DNA from: Pseudomonas sp. S37 | GTDB lineage: Bacteria; Pseudomonadota; Gammaproteobacteria; Pseudomonadales; Pseudomonadaceae | Assembly (NCBI RefSeq): GCF_016658545.1 | Contig: NZ_JACVZC010000053.1 | Location: 1 to 37,327, forward strand | Direction of reading: 5' to 3' | Length of the DNA: 37,327 bases | Shown here: positions 9,759 to 17,755 of the stretch, in pieces | Layout of the letters: each line of letters begins with the position of its first letter | How positions within the stretch are numbered: the stretch's first letter is position 1 | The notes under the pieces: model-generated | The model's database searches: none | Told to the model about the DNA's origin: nothing | What the model saw: the letters and a program-made list of their open reading frames with translations, nothing else | Program-made: the position numbers and the translations under genes

Positions 9759-9836
9759 GCGCATCCACATGGATGCGCCTTTGCGTTTCGGCGCAGGCAT
9801 TTTCCCGTCCCGCCCCGTCATGGGGCGGGGCTGTTT
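9759..9836 (+). terminator. Two successive hairpins between aspS and yebC
   Basis: The first stem is GCGCATCC/GGATGCGC with loop ACAT (9759-9778), followed by CCTTTGCGTTT. The second is CCCGCCCC/GGGGCGGG with loop GTCAT (9809-9829), followed by GCTGTTTG. Both T tracts are imperfect, so termination may be partial, allowing some read-through into yebC. Confidence 0.55.
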
Positions 9837-9861
9837 GTGATTCAAGGAAATCGGAGTCGTT

Positions 9862-10608
9862 ATGGCTGGTCATTCCAAGTGGGCGAACATCAAGCACCGC
9901 AAAGAGCGCCAGGATGCCAAGAGAGGCAAGGTCTTCACCAAGTGGATCCGCGAACTGACGGTTGCTGCCAAGCAGGGCGGCCCTGACCCGGCCTCCAACC
10001 CGCGCCTGCGCCTGGCGCTGGACAAGGCCCTGGGCGCCAACATGAGCCGCGACATCATCGACCGCGCCGTGGCCCGTGGTGCTGGCACCAACGAAAGCGA
10101 CAACGTCGAAGAGCTCAGCTACGAAGGTTACGGCCCGGGTGGCGTGGCGATCATGGTCGAAGCCATGACTGACAACCGCAACCGTACCGCCGCCGCCGTG
10201 CGCCATGCCTTCACCAAGTGTGGCGGCAACCTCGGTACCGACGGCTCGGTGGCCTACCTGTTCGAGCGCAAGGGGCAGCTCAGCTTTGCGCCGGGCGTGG
10301 ACGAAGACGCGTTGATGGAGGCGGCGATGGAGGCCGATGCCGACGACGTGGTAGCCAACGACGACGGTTCGTTCGAGGTATTCACCTCGTTCAACAGTTT
10401 CTATGCCGTGCGTAACGCCCTGGAAGAGGCCGGCTTCAAGGCCGCTGACGCGGAAATCGTCATGCAGCCGACCACCAGTGCCGAACTCGACCAAGAGGGT
10501 GCCGAGAAGGTGCTCAAGCTGATCGACATGCTCGAAGACCTGGATGACGTGCAGAACGTCTACTCCAATGCCCAGATTTCCGATGAGATCATGGAAAACC
10601 TCGGCTAA
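9862..10608 (+). CDS. yebC: YebC/PmpR family regulator
   Basis: A 248-residue TACO1/YebC-family protein, starting MAGHSKWANIKHRK and carrying GPGGVAIMVEAMTDNRNRT, both diagnostic. Members have been described as transcriptional regulators (P. aeruginosa PmpR, in the same position, acts on quinolone signalling) and more recently as ribosome-associated factors helping translation of proline stretches. Which role applies here cannot be told from sequence. GGAG lies upstream of the ATG. In many bacteria yebC precedes ruvC, as here; a REP pair separates them. Confidence 0.95.
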   Translation: MAGHSKWANIKHRKERQDAKRGKVFTKWIRELTVAAKQGGPDPASNPRLRLALDKALGANMSRDIIDRAVARGAGTNESDNVEELSYEGYGPGGVAIMVEAMTDNRNRTAAAVRHAFTKCGGNLGTDGSVAYLFERKGQLSFAPGVDEDALMEAAMEADADDVVANDDGSFEVFTSFNSFYAVRNALEEAGFKAADAEIVMQPTTSAELDQEGAEKVLKLIDMLEDLDDVQNVYSNAQISDEIMENLG

Positions 10609-10633
10609 GGTTGTTTCGTTGGCCTTGAGGGCC

Positions 10634-10720
10634 TCTTCGCGGGCAAGCCCGCTCCCACAGGTATTGCACCAGGTTCAGGTTTGGTGCGGTCCCTGTGGGA
10701 GCGGGCTTGCCCGCGAATAG
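10634..10720. repeat. REP inverted pair
   Basis: Arms CTTCGCGGGCAAGCCCGCTC (from 10634, continuing CCACAG) and CTGTGGGAGCGGGCTTGCCC (from 10692, continuing GCGAA) are near-perfect inverted copies. The pair uses the GCAAGC variant of the inner stem. It lies in the yebC-ruvC gap, ending 28 bp before the ruvC ATG. Confidence 0.9.
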
Positions 10721-10748
10721 GCCGGTACATTTTGAACAAACAGGCACT

Positions 10749-11273
10749 ATGACTCTGATTCTAGGTATCGACCCCGGCTCGCGCATCACCGGCTATGGCG
10801 TGGTCCGCCAGACCGCCCGTGGTTGCGAGTACGTGGCGTCGGGCTGTATCCGCACCGGCAGCGGCGAGCTGCACGAGCGGCTGCAGATCGTTTTTCGTGG
10901 TGTCAGTGAAATCATCACCCAGCACGGCCCGGTAACCATGGGCATCGAGCGGGTGTTCATGGCCCGCAACGCCGACTCGGCGCTCAAGCTCGGCCAGGCC
11001 CGTGGCGCGGCCATCGTCGCCGCCGCGGAAGCCGGCCTGGAAATCGCCGAATACAGCGCCACCCAGGTCAAGCAAGCCGTGGCCGGCACCGGTGGCGCCA
11101 ACAAGGAGCAGGTGATGATGATGGTCATGCACCTGCTGAAGCTGACGCAAAAGCCGCAGATCGACGCCTCCGACGCACTGGCGATTGCCCTGTGCCACGC
11201 CCATACCCGTTCCAGCCTTGTGCCGCATGGCCTGGCCACGGCGCGGCGGCGCGGTGGGCGCTTGCGTCTTTGA
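10749..11273 (+). CDS. ruvC: Holliday junction resolvase RuvC
   Basis: An endonuclease that cuts Holliday junctions symmetrically during recombinational repair, working with RuvAB. The 174-residue RNase H-fold protein has all four acidic catalytic residues: Asp8 (GIDPG), Glu67 (GIERVF), Asp139 and Asp142 (IDASDALA). The reading frame is open 18 codons upstream, but that segment is REP sequence, so the start is the ATG at 10749. The C-terminus is Arg-rich (ATARRRGGRLRL). ruvA follows after 109 bp. Confidence 0.97.
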   Translation: MTLILGIDPGSRITGYGVVRQTARGCEYVASGCIRTGSGELHERLQIVFRGVSEIITQHGPVTMGIERVFMARNADSALKLGQARGAAIVAAAEAGLEIAEYSATQVKQAVAGTGGANKEQVMMMVMHLLKLTQKPQIDASDALAIALCHAHTRSSLVPHGLATARRRGGRLRL

Positions 11274-11303
11274 GCGCTTCATGCGCAGATACAAAATTTG
11301 TCC

Positions 11304-11320
11304 GGGTGAAGCATTCACCC
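11304..11320. promoter_or_regulatory. Short inverted repeat between ruvC and ruvA
   Basis: GGGTGAA-GCA-TTCACCC is a perfect 7-bp inverted repeat, about 63 bp before the ruvA start. It has no T tract, so it is not a clear terminator; it could be an RNA hairpin or protein-binding site. It does not resemble a LexA box (CTGT-N8-ACAG). Confidence 0.35.
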
Positions 11321-11382
11321 GCTGCATTTGCTGATAGGGTTGAGCGGTCTTTGACCGGCTCCCCGAGAGGAAGGATCGGAAC

Positions 11383-12000
11383 GTGATTGGACGTTTGCGT
11401 GGCACCCTGGCGGAGAAACAGCCGCCGCACCTGATTATCGACGTCAACGGCGTGGGCTACGAACTGGAAGTTCCCATGACCACGCTGTACCGTCTGCCCA
11501 AAGTGGGCGAAAGCGTCACCGTGCACACCCACCTGGTGGTGCGCGAAGACGCCCACCTGCTCTACGGTTTTGCCGAAAAGCGCGAGCGCGAACTGTTCCG
11601 CGAGCTGATCCGCCTGAACGGCGTGGGGCCCAAGCTGGCCCTGGCGCTGATGTCCGGGCTGGAAGTGGACGAGTTGGTGCGCTGCGTGCAGGCCCAGGAC
11701 ACTTCGGCGCTGGTGCGCGTGCCCGGCGTCGGCAAAAAGACCGCCGAACGCCTGCTGGTCGAGCTCAAGGACCGCTTCAAGGCCTGGGAAACCTCCCCGG
11801 CCATGTTCACGTTGGTGTCCGATGGGCCGTTGCCGGTCGCCAGCGAGTCCAGCGCCGAGGCCGATGCGGTCAGCGCCCTGGTTTCGCTGGGCTACAAGCC
11901 GCAGGAAGCGAGCAAGGCCATCGCCGCGATCAAGGACAAGGCCGGCCTGAGCAGTGAAGAGCTGATCCGCCGCAGCCTGAAAGGGATGATTACCAAGTGA
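11383..12000 (+). CDS. ruvA: Holliday junction branch-migration protein RuvA
   Basis: Binds four-way DNA junctions as a tetramer and recruits RuvB. The 205-residue protein starts MIGRLRGTLAEKQPP (OB-fold domain I, about 1-62). Two helix-hairpin-helix motifs follow (LNGVGPKLALALM and VPGVGKKTAERLLVEL, within about 70-130). The C-terminal domain III (SALVSLGYKPQEASKAI) contacts RuvB. The start is GTG, after AGGAAGGA. Its TGA stop overlaps the ruvB GTG in GTGA, so the pair is translationally coupled. Confidence 0.97.
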   Translation: MIGRLRGTLAEKQPPHLIIDVNGVGYELEVPMTTLYRLPKVGESVTVHTHLVVREDAHLLYGFAEKRERELFRELIRLNGVGPKLALALMSGLEVDELVRCVQAQDTSALVRVPGVGKKTAERLLVELKDRFKAWETSPAMFTLVSDGPLPVASESSAEADAVSALVSLGYKPQEASKAIAAIKDKAGLSSEELIRRSLKGMITK

Positions 12001-13043
12001 TCGAAGCCGACCGCCTGATCGCCGCCAGTGGCCGCGACCGTGAAGAAGTCCAGGACCGTGCAATCCGCCCGCTGAGCCTGGATGAATACATCGGCCAGCC
12101 GGTGGTGCGCGAGCAGATGGCGCTGTTCATCCAGGCCGCCCGTGGCCGTAGCGAGTCGCTCGACCACACCTTGATCTTTGGCCCGCCAGGCCTGGGCAAG
12201 ACCACCCTGGCCAACATCATCGCCCATGAAATGGGCGTGTCGGTGAAGAGCACCTCGGGGCCTATCCTCGAGCGCCCGGGCGACCTCGCGGCCATGCTGA
12301 CCAACCTCGAACCGCACGACGTGCTGTTCATCGACGAGATCCACCGGCTGTCGCCGGTTGTCGAAGAGGTGCTGTACCCGGCCATGGAAGACTTCCAGCT
12401 CGACATCATGATCGGCGAAGGCCCTGCGGCCCGTTCGATCAAGCTCGACCTGCCACCGTTCACCCTGGTCGGGGCGACCACCCGCGCCGGCATGCTCACC
12501 AACCCGTTGCGTGACCGCTTCGGTATCGTCCAGCGCCTGGAGTTCTACAGCGACAAGGACCTGTCCACCATCGTCAGCCGCTCGGCCAACATCCTGGGCC
12601 TGGCCATCGAAGACCAGGGCGCCTACGAGATCGCCCGCCGGGCCCGCGGCACGCCACGTATCGCCAACCGCCTGCTGCGCCGCGTGCGCGACTACGCCGA
12701 GGTGCGCGGCAAGGGCCACATCACCAAGGCCGTGGCCGACATGGCGCTGAACCTGCTGGACGTCGACGAGCGCGGCTTTGACCATTCCGACCGCCGCCTG
12801 CTGCTGACCATGATTGAGAAGTTCGACGGTGGCCCGGTGGGCGTCGACAACCTGGCTGCAGCCGTCAGTGAAGAACGCCACACCATCGAGGACGTGCTGG
12901 AGCCGTACCTGATCCAGCAGGGTTACATCATGCGCACGCCACGTGGCCGCGTGGTAACCCGGCATGCCTACCTGCACTTCGGCCTGAATATTCCCGGGCG
13001 CATGGGGGAGGGTGGTGATTTTTCCGAGCCGGCCGATGAATGA
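11997..13043 (+). CDS. ruvB: Holliday junction branch-migration ATPase RuvB
   Basis: The hexameric AAA+ motor that drives branch migration on RuvA-bound junctions. The 348-residue protein shows Walker A GPPGLGKT (62-69), Walker B FIDEIH, sensor 1 GATTRAG, the Arg-finger region NPLRDRFG, and the C-terminal winged helix ending in RGRVVTRHAYLHFGL. Its GTG start lies inside the ruvA stop (4-base overlap). Pseudomonas RuvB starts the same way (MIEADRLIAAS). Confidence 0.97.
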   Translation: MIEADRLIAASGRDREEVQDRAIRPLSLDEYIGQPVVREQMALFIQAARGRSESLDHTLIFGPPGLGKTTLANIIAHEMGVSVKSTSGPILERPGDLAAMLTNLEPHDVLFIDEIHRLSPVVEEVLYPAMEDFQLDIMIGEGPAARSIKLDLPPFTLVGATTRAGMLTNPLRDRFGIVQRLEFYSDKDLSTIVSRSANILGLAIEDQGAYEIARRARGTPRIANRLLRRVRDYAEVRGKGHITKAVADMALNLLDVDERGFDHSDRRLLLTMIEKFDGGPVGVDNLAAAVSEERHTIEDVLEPYLIQQGYIMRTPRGRVVTRHAYLHFGLNIPGRMGEGGDFSEPADE

Positions 13044-13111
13044 CAGATCAAAAGCGACTTTTCGTGGTCCTACCGCTGGCATGCCGAAGGTGCGCTGGCA
13101 ATAAGACATTA

Positions 13112-13165
13112 ATGAAGAAAAAACAGTTGCCACAGCGGATTGGCAAGCTGAGGAGTAAGCACTAG
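13112..13165 (+). CDS. Possible 17-residue basic leader peptide upstream of ybgC
   Basis: ATG to TAG encodes MKKKQLPQRIGKLRSKH, strongly basic (9 Lys/Arg/His of 17). It ends three bases before the ybgC ATG. The likely ribosome site for ybgC (GAGGAG, 13150-13155) lies inside it, an unusual 13 bases from that ATG, so coupling could assist ybgC. Its own ribosome site is weak (AATAAG). It may equally be chance. Confidence 0.25.
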   Translation: MKKKQLPQRIGKLRSKH

Positions 13166-13168
13166 AGT

Positions 13169-13621
13169 ATGCGCGCGCAAAATGGCCTGGAACCGTTCGC
13201 ACACCGTTGTCGCGTCTATTACGAAGATACCGATGCCGGTGGCGTGGTGTATTACGTCAACTACCTGAAATTCATGGAGCGCGCGCGCACCGAACGCCTG
13301 CGGCACCTGGGTTTTTCCCAGTCGCTGCTGGCCGAAGACAACCTGCTGTTCGTGGTCCATTCCAGCGAAGCGCGCTATCACGCGCCGGCGCGGCTGGACG
13401 ACGAACTGCGAGTCACCGCGCAAGTACTTGAACTCAATCGCGCCAGCCTGCGTTTTGTGCAGCAGGTCTGGCGGGAAAAGGATGAAACGCTGCTCTGCGA
13501 AGGGCAGTTCCTGGTGGCCGCAGTGCGTGCCGACACTTTCAAACCCCGAGCCATACCCCCCCAGCTGCGCGACGCCTTTGCGGCGGACGGCTCGGGTAAT
13601 CAATCGAACGCAGGAGAATAA
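13169..13621 (+). CDS. ybgC: Tol-Pal-associated acyl-CoA thioesterase YbgC
   Basis: A 150-residue hotdog-fold thioesterase (4HBT family) always found beside tolQ. The active-site segment YYEDTDAGGVVYYVNY holds the catalytic Asp22, and FMERARTE follows as in YbgC. E. coli YbgC acts on short-chain acyl-CoAs and interacts with acyl carrier protein, pointing to phospholipid metabolism. It is the orf1 of the orf1-tolQRAB unit described for P. putida. The tolQ start comes two bases after its stop. No close purine-rich ribosome site precedes the ATG. Confidence 0.95.
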   Translation: MRAQNGLEPFAHRCRVYYEDTDAGGVVYYVNYLKFMERARTERLRHLGFSQSLLAEDNLLFVVHSSEARYHAPARLDDELRVTAQVLELNRASLRFVQQVWREKDETLLCEGQFLVAAVRADTFKPRAIPPQLRDAFAADGSGNQSNAGE

Positions 13622-13623
13622 GC

Positions 13624-14319
13624 GTGGAAGCTAACGTCGTCGACCATACCTCCATGTGGAGTCTGGTCAGCAATGCCAGCGTGGTGGTTCAGCTGGTAAT
13701 GCTGACCCTGGTGGCCGCCTCGGTCACCTCATGGATCATGATCTTCCAGCGCAGCACCATGCTGCGCGCCGGTCGTCGTGCGCTGGATGCCTTCGAGGAG
13801 CGCTTCTGGTCGGGCATCGACCTGTCCAAGCTGTACCGTCAGGCAGGCAGCAACCCCGACCCGGATTCCGGCGTAGAGCAGGTATTCCGTGCCGGTTTCA
13901 AGGAATTCTCGCGCCTGCGCCAGCAGCCGGGTGTTGACCCGGACGCGGTCATGGAAGGCGTAGGCCGTGCCATGCGCGTGGCCATTTCGCGCGAGGAAGA
14001 AAAGCTCGAGCAGAGCCTGCCGTTCCTGGCCACCGTCGGTTCGACCAGCCCGTACATCGGCCTGTTCGGTACCGTGTGGGGCATCATGAACTCCTTCCGC
14101 GGCCTGGCCAGCGCCCAACAGGCCACCCTGGCCACGGTCGCCCCAGGTATCGCCGAAGCGCTGATCGCCACCGCCATCGGCCTGTTCGCGGCAATCCCGG
14201 CCGTTATTGCCTACAACCGTTTCGCCGCGCGCAGCGAAGTGCTGATCGGCCGTTACTACACCTTCGCCGACGAGTTCCAGGCGATCCTGCACCGCAAAGT
14301 GCACACCAGCGAAGAGTAA
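13624..14319 (+). CDS. tolQ: Tol-Pal system proton channel subunit TolQ
   Basis: Inner-membrane subunit of the TolQR motor, which uses the proton gradient to drive TolA during outer-membrane constriction at division; homologous to ExbB and MotA. The 231-residue protein has three membrane segments: about 20-42 (VVVQLVMLTLVAASVTSWIMIF) and, after a cytoplasmic loop, two helices around TVGSTSPYIGLFGTVWGIM and GIAEALIATAIGLFAAIPAVIAY. The start is GTG with AGGAG upstream, inside the end of ybgC. Confidence 0.97.
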   Translation: MEANVVDHTSMWSLVSNASVVVQLVMLTLVAASVTSWIMIFQRSTMLRAGRRALDAFEERFWSGIDLSKLYRQAGSNPDPDSGVEQVFRAGFKEFSRLRQQPGVDPDAVMEGVGRAMRVAISREEEKLEQSLPFLATVGSTSPYIGLFGTVWGIMNSFRGLASAQQATLATVAPGIAEALIATAIGLFAAIPAVIAYNRFAARSEVLIGRYYTFADEFQAILHRKVHTSEE

Positions 14320-14333
14320 TCAGGTAGAAGCCC

Positions 14334-14786
14334 ATGGCCCGAGTTCGCCACAAACGCAAGCCCGTCGCCGAGATGAACGTGGTGCCCTACATCGACGTGA
14401 TGCTGGTGCTGCTGGTCATCTTCATGGTGACGGCGCCCATGCTCAACCAGGGCGTGAAGGTCGACCTGCCCAAGGTTTCCAGCGAAGCCTTGCCGCAGGA
14501 CAACAACGTCCAGATCCTCACCATTTCCATCAAGGCCGATAAAACCTACTACTGGAACCTCGGCAGCGAAGTCGATACCGACAAGCAGATGGACAAGGCC
14601 ATGACCTTGCCCGACATGACCAGCGCAGTGACCAAGATCATTGCCGCCGGCCGTGACCAGGGCAAGCAGACCCAGGTGTTCATCCGGGGCGACAAGGCTG
14701 TCGACTACGGCGCCGTCATGGGCGCCATGGGCGGGTTGCAGAAGGCCGGTGTCGGTAACGTTGGCCTGATTACCGAGGCGCCCTGA
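14334..14786 (+). CDS. tolR: Tol-Pal system protein TolR
   Basis: Partner of TolQ in the proton-driven motor; homologous to ExbD and MotB. The 150-residue protein has a basic cytoplasmic N-terminus and one membrane helix (VPYIDVMLVLLVIFMVTAPM). Asp21 in that helix corresponds to the proton-carrying Asp23 of E. coli TolR. The periplasmic domain ends GLQKAGVGNVGLITEAP. The stop overlaps the tolA ATG by one base (TGATG). Confidence 0.97.
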   Translation: MARVRHKRKPVAEMNVVPYIDVMLVLLVIFMVTAPMLNQGVKVDLPKVSSEALPQDNNVQILTISIKADKTYYWNLGSEVDTDKQMDKAMTLPDMTSAVTKIIAAGRDQGKQTQVFIRGDKAVDYGAVMGAMGGLQKAGVGNVGLITEAP

Positions 14787-15895
14787 TGCAACAGCGAGAG
14801 CCATCCGCCTCGGAAAGCTACTTCTGGCCCAGTGTCTGGGCCATCGGCCTGCATGTGCTGGTGTTCGCCCTGCTGTTCGTCAGTTTTGCCATGACGCCTG
14901 AGCTGCCGCCATCCAAGCCGATTGTTCAGGCTACCCTGTACCAGCTCAAGTCCAAGAGCCAGGCGACTACCCAGACCAATCAGAAGATTGCCGGGGAAGC
15001 GAAGAAAACCGCGTCGCGCCAGACCGAAGTCGAGCAGCTGGAGCAGAAGAAGGTCGAGCAGGAAGCCATCAAGGCCGCGGAACAAAAGAAAGCCGACGCC
15101 GCTCAAAAGGCCGAAGAGGCCCGCGAAGCCGCCGAGGCGAAAAAAGCCGAGGATGCTGCCAAGGCAGCCGAAGCCGCCGAGGCCAAGAAAACCGCCGAAG
15201 CCAAGAAGGCCGAAGAGGCGAAGAAAGCCGCCGAGAAACAGCAGGCTGACATCGCCAAGAAGAAGGCCGAGGAAGAAGCCAAGAAAAAAGCCGAAGAAGA
15301 GGCCAAGAAAGCGGCCGCTGAAGAGGCGAAGAAACAAGCCGCCGAGGATGCCAAGAAAAAGGCAGCCGAAGAGGCCAAGAAGAAAGCAGCCGAGGACGCC
15401 AAGAAGAAAGCGGCGGCCGAGGATGCGAAGAAGAAGGCAGCTGAAGAGGCCAAGAAAAAGGCCGCTGCAGACGCCCAGAAGAAGAAGGCACAGGAAGCGG
15501 CCCGCAAGGCGGCAGAAGACAAGAAAGCCCAGGCCCTGGCCGAGCTGTTGTCTGACACCACCGAGCGGCAGCAGGCACTGGCTGACGAGCAAGGGGACCA
15601 GGTGGCCGGCGATTTCGACGACCTGATCCGCATGCGCGCAGCCGAGGGCTGGGCGCGCCCACCTTCCGCGCGCAAGGGCATGACGGTGACCCTGCAGGTA
15701 AGCATGTTGCCGGACGGTACCATTACCAGTGTCAGCGTGGCCCGTTCCAGTGGTGACGGCCCGTACGACAGTTCGGCGGTGGCTGCGGTCAAGAACATTG
15801 GTCGTCTGACCGAAATGCAGGGTATGAAGCCGAGCGATTTCAACCGTTATCGTTCGTTCAAGATGACATTTACACCTGAGGATCTAGCGTTGTGA
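14786..15895 (+). CDS. tolA: Tol-Pal system bridging protein TolA
   Basis: Spans the periplasm from TolQR in the inner membrane to TolB and Pal at the outer membrane. The 369-residue protein has one N-terminal membrane helix (about 14-36, FWPSVWAIGLHVLVFALLFVSF), a long Ala/Lys/Glu-rich helical domain II (about 75-255) made of imperfect KKAAEEAKKKA-type repeats, and a folded C-terminal domain III (about 260-369, with WARPPSARKGM and VARSSGDGPYDSSAV). The repeat segment makes this stretch of DNA low in complexity and open to length variation. The stop overlaps the tolB start by four bases (GTGA). Confidence 0.96.
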   Translation: MQQREPSASESYFWPSVWAIGLHVLVFALLFVSFAMTPELPPSKPIVQATLYQLKSKSQATTQTNQKIAGEAKKTASRQTEVEQLEQKKVEQEAIKAAEQKKADAAQKAEEAREAAEAKKAEDAAKAAEAAEAKKTAEAKKAEEAKKAAEKQQADIAKKKAEEEAKKKAEEEAKKAAAEEAKKQAAEDAKKKAAEEAKKKAAEDAKKKAAAEDAKKKAAEEAKKKAAADAQKKKAQEAARKAAEDKKAQALAELLSDTTERQQALADEQGDQVAGDFDDLIRMRAAEGWARPPSARKGMTVTLQVSMLPDGTITSVSVARSSGDGPYDSSAVAAVKNIGRLTEMQGMKPSDFNRYRSFKMTFTPEDLAL

Positions 15896-17193
15896 TTAAA
15901 CGTCTGAGAGGACTGCTGGTCATGCTCTGCTGCGTGGCAGGCATGGCGGTGGCAGAGGAAAAGAACATCCTGGTCACCAGCGGCAGCGACCGGGCCACAC
16001 CCATTGCGGTCGTACCCTTCGGTATGCAGGGCGGCAGCGTGCTGCCCGAAGACATCGCCGATATCATCGGCAACGACCTGCGCAACTCCGGCTACTACTC
16101 GCCGATTCCGCGGCAGAACATGATCAGCCAGCCGTCGCAGGCCAGCGAAGTGATCTTCCGTGACTGGAAAGCCCTGGGTGCCCAGTACGTGATGGTTGGC
16201 AGCATCGTGCCGTCGGGTGGTCGCCTGCAGGTGCAGTACGCGCTGTTCAACGTCGCCACCGAGCAGCAAGTGCTGACCGGTAGCGTGGCGGGCAGCACCG
16301 ACCAGCTGCGCGACATGGCGCACTACATTGCCGACCAGTCGTTCGAGAAGCTCACCGGCATCAAGGGTGCGTTCTCTACCCGCATGCTGTACGTGACGGC
16401 CGAGCGTTTCTCCGTCAACAACACCCGCTACACCCTGCAGCGTTCGGACTACGACGGTGCGCGCGCAGTGACCCTGCTGCAATCGCGTGAGCCGATCCTG
16501 TCGCCGCGCTTTGCACCGGATGGCAAGCGTATTGCCTACGTGTCGTTCGAGCAGAAGCGCCCACGCATCTTCGTGCAGAACATCGATACCGGCCGCCGCG
16601 AGCAGGTGACCAACTTCGAAGGCCTGAACGGCGCGCCAGCCTGGTCGCCCGACGGTTCGCGCCTGGCGTTCGTACTGTCGAAAGACGGCAACCCGGACAT
16701 TTACGTGATGAACGTGGCTTCGCGCCAGATCAGCCGCGTCACCGCAGGCCCGGGTATCAATACCGAACCGTTCTGGGGTAAGGATGGCAACACCCTTTAC
16801 TTCACTTCCGACCGTGGCGGCAAACCGCAGATCTACAAACAGTCGGTCAGTGGTGGTGGTGCCGAGCGTGTAACATTCGTGGGTAACTACAACGCCAACC
16901 CGAAACTTTCGGCGGACGAAAAAACCCTGGTGATGATCCATCGCCAACAGGGCTTTACCAACTTCAAAGTGGCGGCACAGGACTTGCAACGCGGAAGTGT
17001 AAAGATTCTGTCTGAAACAAGTCTTGATGAGTCTCCCACTGTTGCGCCTAACGGCACCATGCTAATCTACGCCACCCGCCAGCAGGGCCGGGGAGTCTTG
17101 ATGCTCGTGTCGCTTAATGGCCGCGTGAGGCTCCCACTTCCTACCGCTCAAGGCGAAGTCAGAGAACCGTCCTGGTCCCCTTACCTGAACTGA
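15892..17193 (+). CDS. tolB: Tol-Pal system periplasmic beta-propeller TolB
   Basis: A periplasmic protein that binds Pal and TolA and regulates Pal mobility at the septum. The 433-residue protein has a Sec signal peptide (MIKRLRGLLVMLCCVAGMAVA, cut before EEKN), an N-terminal D1 domain (DIADIIGNDLRNSGYYSP) and a C-terminal propeller with repeated WD40-like PD40 motifs (SPRFAPDGKRIAYVS, APAWSPDGSRLAFV, NPKLSADEKTLV). The GTG start overlaps the tolA stop. Last gene of the reported orf1-tolQRAB transcription unit. Confidence 0.97.
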   Translation: MIKRLRGLLVMLCCVAGMAVAEEKNILVTSGSDRATPIAVVPFGMQGGSVLPEDIADIIGNDLRNSGYYSPIPRQNMISQPSQASEVIFRDWKALGAQYVMVGSIVPSGGRLQVQYALFNVATEQQVLTGSVAGSTDQLRDMAHYIADQSFEKLTGIKGAFSTRMLYVTAERFSVNNTRYTLQRSDYDGARAVTLLQSREPILSPRFAPDGKRIAYVSFEQKRPRIFVQNIDTGRREQVTNFEGLNGAPAWSPDGSRLAFVLSKDGNPDIYVMNVASRQISRVTAGPGINTEPFWGKDGNTLYFTSDRGGKPQIYKQSVSGGGAERVTFVGNYNANPKLSADEKTLVMIHRQQGFTNFKVAAQDLQRGSVKILSETSLDESPTVAPNGTMLIYATRQQGRGVLMLVSLNGRVRLPLPTAQGEVREPSWSPYLN

Positions 17194-17248
17194 TTGCGGC
17201 GTAATACGTTTTGCCTTAACACACTGGGGTTTCATTAGGAGTTTCACG

Positions 17249-17749
17249 ATGGAAATGCTGAAGTTTGGTAAATTTGCTGCGCTGGCACTGGCCATGGCCG
17301 TAGCTGTAGGTTGCTCCTCGAAGGGCGGTGACAACGCAGGCGAAGGCGCTGCTGTAGATCCTAACGCTGGCTACGGTGCCAACACTGGCGCGGTCGACGG
17401 CTCCCTGAGCGAAGAAGCCGCCCTGCGCGCAATCACCACCTTCTACTTCGAATACGACAGCTCGGACCTGAAGCCAGAAGCCATGCGCGCTCTGGACGTT
17501 CACGCCAAGGACCTGAAGTCCAACGGCAACCGCGTTGTCCTGGAAGGCAACACCGACGAGCGCGGCACCCGCGAGTACAACATGGCTCTGGGTGAGCGTC
17601 GTGCGAAAGCCGTTCAGCGCTACCTGGTTCTGCAGGGCGTTTCCCCTGCTCAGCTGGAACTGGTTTCCTACGGCGAAGAGCGTCCAGTTGCTACCGGCAA
17701 CGACGAGCAGTCCTGGGCTCAGAACCGTCGCGTAGAACTGCGTAAGTAA
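17249..17749 (+). CDS. pal: Peptidoglycan-associated lipoprotein Pal (OprL)
   Basis: An outer-membrane lipoprotein that binds peptidoglycan and links to TolB/TolA; called OprL in Pseudomonas. The 166-residue protein has a lipobox (AVGC, lipidated Cys22), a flexible linker, and an OmpA-like domain (about 55-166) with GNTDERGTREYN and ERRAKAVQRYL around the diaminopimelate pocket. A strong AGGAG lies eight bases before the ATG. Published P. putida work describes oprL and the next gene as a separate transcription unit from tolQRAB; I could not pick out its promoter with confidence in the 55-bp gap. Confidence 0.98.
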   Translation: MEMLKFGKFAALALAMAVAVGCSSKGGDNAGEGAAVDPNAGYGANTGAVDGSLSEEAALRAITTFYFEYDSSDLKPEAMRALDVHAKDLKSNGNRVVLEGNTDERGTREYNMALGERRAKAVQRYLVLQGVSPAQLELVSYGEERPVATGNDEQSWAQNRRVELRK

Positions 17750-17755
17750 GTTCTT

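Noticed and set aside
14922..15662. Pro/Arg/Ser-rich frames within tolA
   Set aside because: They are off-frame readings of the Ala/Lys/Glu repeat region.
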